From an uncultured Latescibacterota bacterium (GTDB taxonomy: Bacteria > Latescibacterota > UBA2968), in assembly GCA_951812755.1 (NCBI GenBank), contig OX638329.1, forward strand, positions 2,837,339 to 2,901,338: a stretch of 64,000 nt of DNA, read 5' to 3'. The stretch's first letter is position 1, and each line of letters begins with the position of its first letter. Shown here piece after piece: positions 61,544 through 64,000 of this stretch. A model generated the notes under the pieces. That model made no database searches, was not told where the DNA came from, and worked only from the letters and a program-made list of their open reading frames with translations. A program made the position numbers and the translations under genes.

Positions 61544-61929
61544 TAGAGACGTACCTTCGGCAAATTGATGAACTCCTCAGCGCAAATCCACTTGTCAGCG
61601 AGGTACAGATTCTCAGACGATCTATTCGGGATACCGAACTGGAAAAGGTTCTGAATTACCGTTATCGTGTAACGTTGGCAGATGGTGGGTTTGTCGAGAT
61701 GACAGAACGAGTTCTGGAAGTACGGAGTAGCCTGGAAGTGACCAAATATCGTCATCACTGGCAGGCCAGCACCGGAAAATTGATCAAACGTTGGGATAAT
61801 GCCCCGCACCATCCTGAGATAGATACATTTCCCGATCATCTCCACGACGGAGCCGAGAACCAGGTTGTGAACCATGCACCGGTCAATGGCCTTGAAGTTT
61901 TAAGGCTTATTTTGGACGAACTCGAATAA
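61540..61929 (+). CDS. DUF6516/TumE-like toxin
   Basis: This 129-aa protein matches the DUF6516 pattern, annotated as TumE-family toxins: VLNYRYRVTLADGGFVEMTERVLE, then KYRHHWQASTGKLIKRWDNAPHHPEIDTFPDHLH. The His-rich middle may be catalytic. It is translated through a 4-base overlap with its putative antitoxin and followed by a strong terminator. Confidence 0.7.
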   Translation: MIETYLRQIDELLSANPLVSEVQILRRSIRDTELEKVLNYRYRVTLADGGFVEMTERVLEVRSSLEVTKYRHHWQASTGKLIKRWDNAPHHPEIDTFPDHLHDGAENQVVNHAPVNGLEVLRLILDELE

Positions 61930-61964
61930 TGGCTAAGTAAAGAAAATTTCACAGCAAGTTGCGA

Positions 61965-62001
61965 GAGGGACTTATGTTTATTTGTAAGTCCCTCATTTTT
62001 T
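61965..62001 (+). terminator. rho-independent terminator after the toxin-antitoxin pair
   Basis: Perfect 10-bp stem GAGGGACTTA / TAAGTCCCTC with a 10-base loop followed by ATTTTTTC. Confidence 0.85.
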
Positions 62002-62043
62002 CGTATAAAAATTCGATTTCACAACAGTATAAGCATTTTTATT

Positions 62044-62072
62044 TTGAATTGATCCGAAAATTGGCGTACTAT
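62044..62072 (+). promoter_or_regulatory. sigma70-type promoter for the PhyH fusion gene
   Basis: TTGAAT, 17-base spacer, TACTAT, with the ATG 46 bases downstream and AGGAGG at 62107. It may also transcribe purN, which follows the fusion gene closely. Confidence 0.6.
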
Positions 62073-62118
62073 GTTTTAGATGCATCAATAACCCCAATCT
62101 TCCAACAGGAGGTCAGAG

Positions 62119-63858
62119 ATGGACCGGGATACGATGAGCAATGAAGAGAACTATGCGTTTGATGTCGCCGGATATTTGCATGTTCCAGGGGTGTTGAGTC
62201 GGGGGGAAGTTGAGGCTTTGAACAGGGCACTGGACGAGGCGGGTGCGTCTGAAGGCATGCTGGGTTGGGAAGCACCCCAGCGGGATTTGTTTCGGGATTT
62301 GCTGGTGCATCCGCAACTGGTATGGTATTTGAATCAAATTATCGGACATGGGTTCCGACTGGATCAGGCACCCCGGTTGTTGGGGAGCCGGGAGGGGGAG
62401 ATTGGACAGGGTCTGGTTGGTGGAGATGAGCCTCGGAATCCGTCCCGGGCGTATTTTATTCAAAATGGTCGCCGCTCGTGCCAGGGGGTGAAGGCGATCT
62501 GGGTGCTGGAAGATGTGGAGGAGGGAGATGGCGGACCGGTGGTGGTTCAGGCGAGCCACAAGAGCAATGTGGAAACGCCCGAGGATTTGGTGACGGGGCA
62601 GGACGATATGGGGCTGGTGAGACAGCCAGTGTTGAAGGCGGGGGATTTGTTTTTGCTGGCTGAATCTACTTTGCAGGGGATGCGTCCGTGGACGGAGTCT
62701 CCGAAGCGGTTGTTGACATACTGGTATGCGGGGCGGGCAGTCATTCAGTCGAATGGACCGGGACCGGGTGCTGAGATTGAAACGCGACCCGAGTGGACGG
62801 AGAATGCGCCTCCCGAACAGAAGGCGGTGATGTACAGGCCGGGAGCTAAGGGATCTAATCCGCCACCGGTACTGAATACCGATGGCGAAAAGACGTGGGT
62901 GGAAGAGAGTTCTGAGGTGATTCATCCCTCGATTTATATTCGGGATCCAAATTCGAAGATTGATGAGAAGGAATTTTATTTTTGGGATTTGAACGGGTAT
63001 CTGGTGGTGCGCGGAGTGATGGACGGGGAATGGTTGGAAAAGGCGAATGAGGCGGTGGATAAATTTCAGGATCGGATTGAGGTCGGTGCAGAACTGGCGC
63101 GAGGGTCAAAGAGTCAGGCAGGGACGGGGCGGCCGTTATTGCCGGGTCTGGTGGATTTGCCCGCGCCTTATTGCGATCCGTTCCGGCGTATGATTGCCCA
63201 TCCTGCCGTGGTGCATCGCTTGAACTGGATGGGAGCCAGTGGGTATCGCACGGGTGGTGGTACGGTATTCTGTGCGGTTCAGGGCACATCGGGGCACTCT
63301 TTGCACGATGGGAATGAGCCGATGAGTCCGTCGCGGGGCTATCAGTTTAAGAATGGGCGGAGTTATTGCGAGACAGTGACGATTACGTGGCAGTTGCGGG
63401 ATGTAGAGCCGGATCTGGGCGGGTTTGCCTGTGTGCCTGGTTCTCATAAGACGCAGTATTCGATGCCGCCGGGAATCCGTACATGCGATGAGACGATGGG
63501 GTTGGTGGTGCAGCCAGCGATGAAAGCGGGCGATGTGTTATTTTTTATGGATGGCGGGTGTACACACGGCGCGCTGGCGTGGAAAAATCCGATTCCCAGG
63601 CGGGGTGTGCTGGTTAAATATCAGTCCAAAAATTCCAACTGGGGCGGTGGCGTGATCGATCCCCAGGAGCGCTGGGGCGATATGGTGGAAGATATGACCG
63701 AGGAACAGTTTGCAGTTATGCGCGGTCCCGAACGCGATGGATGGGATCGCACGGTGCCCAGGTTGGTAGTACACGATGGACAGGCGCATGTGTCGTACGA
63801 TCCAGAGGGCGACCGATATGCGGCTTCTTATCGGAAGCCTGGGGAAAAGTCGAGATAG
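62119..63858 (+). CDS. tandem PhyH-domain fusion; N-domain without iron ligands, C-domain HxG
   Basis: This 579-aa protein, about twice the usual PhyH length, contains two homologous domains (~1-205 and ~285-520). In the C-domain, H396-D-G398 occupies the proximal HxD site; H483 is the distal ligand and R494 the 2OG-type Arg. At aligned sites the N-domain has V100-G-G102 and Q186, so both His ligands are gone, while R197 remains. The N-domain is thus probably non-catalytic, perhaps regulatory or substrate-binding. Shared blocks such as EP.NPSRAYFIQNG / EPMSPSRGYQFKNG show common origin. ATG with AGGAGG; purN follows 14 nt after the stop. Confidence 0.85.
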   Translation: MDRDTMSNEENYAFDVAGYLHVPGVLSRGEVEALNRALDEAGASEGMLGWEAPQRDLFRDLLVHPQLVWYLNQIIGHGFRLDQAPRLLGSREGEIGQGLVGGDEPRNPSRAYFIQNGRRSCQGVKAIWVLEDVEEGDGGPVVVQASHKSNVETPEDLVTGQDDMGLVRQPVLKAGDLFLLAESTLQGMRPWTESPKRLLTYWYAGRAVIQSNGPGPGAEIETRPEWTENAPPEQKAVMYRPGAKGSNPPPVLNTDGEKTWVEESSEVIHPSIYIRDPNSKIDEKEFYFWDLNGYLVVRGVMDGEWLEKANEAVDKFQDRIEVGAELARGSKSQAGTGRPLLPGLVDLPAPYCDPFRRMIAHPAVVHRLNWMGASGYRTGGGTVFCAVQGTSGHSLHDGNEPMSPSRGYQFKNGRSYCETVTITWQLRDVEPDLGGFACVPGSHKTQYSMPPGIRTCDETMGLVVQPAMKAGDVLFFMDGGCTHGALAWKNPIPRRGVLVKYQSKNSNWGGGVIDPQERWGDMVEDMTEEQFAVMRGPERDGWDRTVPRLVVHDGQAHVSYDPEGDRYAASYRKPGEKSR

Positions 63859-63872
63859 GGAGGAATGGGAAA

Positions 63873-64000
63873 ATGCCGAGTAGAAGGGTCTTGCAACTGG
63901 GCTTTCTGGCTTCGCACAGAGGCACCAATATGCAGGCTATTCTCGACGCCTGCAAAACAGGACGATTGCAAGCGAGGCCCCGGGTGGTCATTAGCAATAA
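63873..64000 (+). CDS. purN: phosphoribosylglycinamide formyltransferase, N-terminal part
   Basis: The 42 visible residues (VLQLGFLASHRGTNMQAILDAC, then GRLQARPRVVISN) match the N-terminus of GAR transformylase PurN, which transfers formyl from 10-formyl-THF in purine synthesis. The gene runs off the window. ATG has GGGAGGA eight bases upstream, directly after the stop of the PhyH fusion gene, so it may be co-transcribed. Confidence 0.85.
   Translation, partial: MPSRRVLQLGFLASHRGTNMQAILDACKTGRLQARPRVVISN

Overview
The window looks like chromosome from an uncultivated marine bacterium of the FCB/Latescibacterota-Poribacteria type. This is an inference from gene content: PorV/PorQ-family barrels, a GWxTD protein, TonB receptors with a carboxypeptidase-like N-terminal domain, FlgD-Ig-type C-terminal domains, several sulfatases and six phytanoyl-CoA dioxygenase (PhyH) genes. 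I see no rRNA, tRNA or CRISPR array.

Layout. (1) 1-8620, minus strand: an envelope operon of small barrel, TonB receptor, large secreted FlgD-Ig protein, PorV-like barrel and GWxTD protein (cut by the window edge). (2) 8956-13271, minus: amidohydrolase, sialidase-like BNR protein and beta-helix protein. (3) 13461-17033: a PhyH gene, a HigBA toxin-antitoxin module between 17-bp direct repeats, a class IV aminotransferase and a P-loop sulfotransferase-like gene. (4) 17361-26411: a five-gene operon (PhyH, sulfatase, two Gfo/Idh-type genes, a sulfatase-fold hydrolase with Thr as nucleophile), then a convergent PhyH, another sulfatase and another PhyH. (5) 26460-31079: a BrnT/BrnA-like pair, a GH4 glycosidase, a GC-rich insert with an aminotransferase, and a sugar isomerase-like TIM barrel. 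(6) 31196-38298: a second, paralogous copy of the four-gene envelope module. (7) 38431-44054: a DUF6785 membrane protein, a sodium:solute symporter, a zinc dehydrogenase and a PhyH gene. (8) 44100-54735: an accessory island with tandem repeats, a broken DUF1016 nuclease gene, a DUF4926 gene, and a probable three-gene defence operon (OLD-like ATPase/TOPRIM, Cap4-like nuclease-STAND NTPase, unknown 467-aa protein) split by an IS1380-family element. (9) 54885-59840: aldo/keto reductase, RraA-like, Gfo/Idh, sulfatase and ThuA-like genes. (10) 60118-64000: sterol-desaturase-like protein, a TumE-type toxin-antitoxin pair, a two-domain PhyH fusion and the start of purN.

How the genes fit together. 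Much of the window reads as uptake and breakdown of modified, probably sulfated, sugars or related organics. TonB receptors and surface proteins sit at the outer membrane, a symporter and a DUF6785 protein at the inner membrane, and sulfatases, GH4, sialidase, NAD-dependent oxidoreductases, ThuA and a TIM-barrel isomerase carry out catabolism. The PhyH oxygenases fall into two types. Three have the standard HxD...H iron site. Three domains have HxG at the aligned position, as in 2-oxoglutarate-dependent halogenases. The most interesting candidates are the IS-split defence operon, the HxG PhyH group including a fusion with a dead N-terminal domain, the Thr-type sulfatase-like enzyme and the duplicated envelope module. 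Toxin-antitoxin genes, MITE-like repeats and gene relics mark recombination between the blocks.
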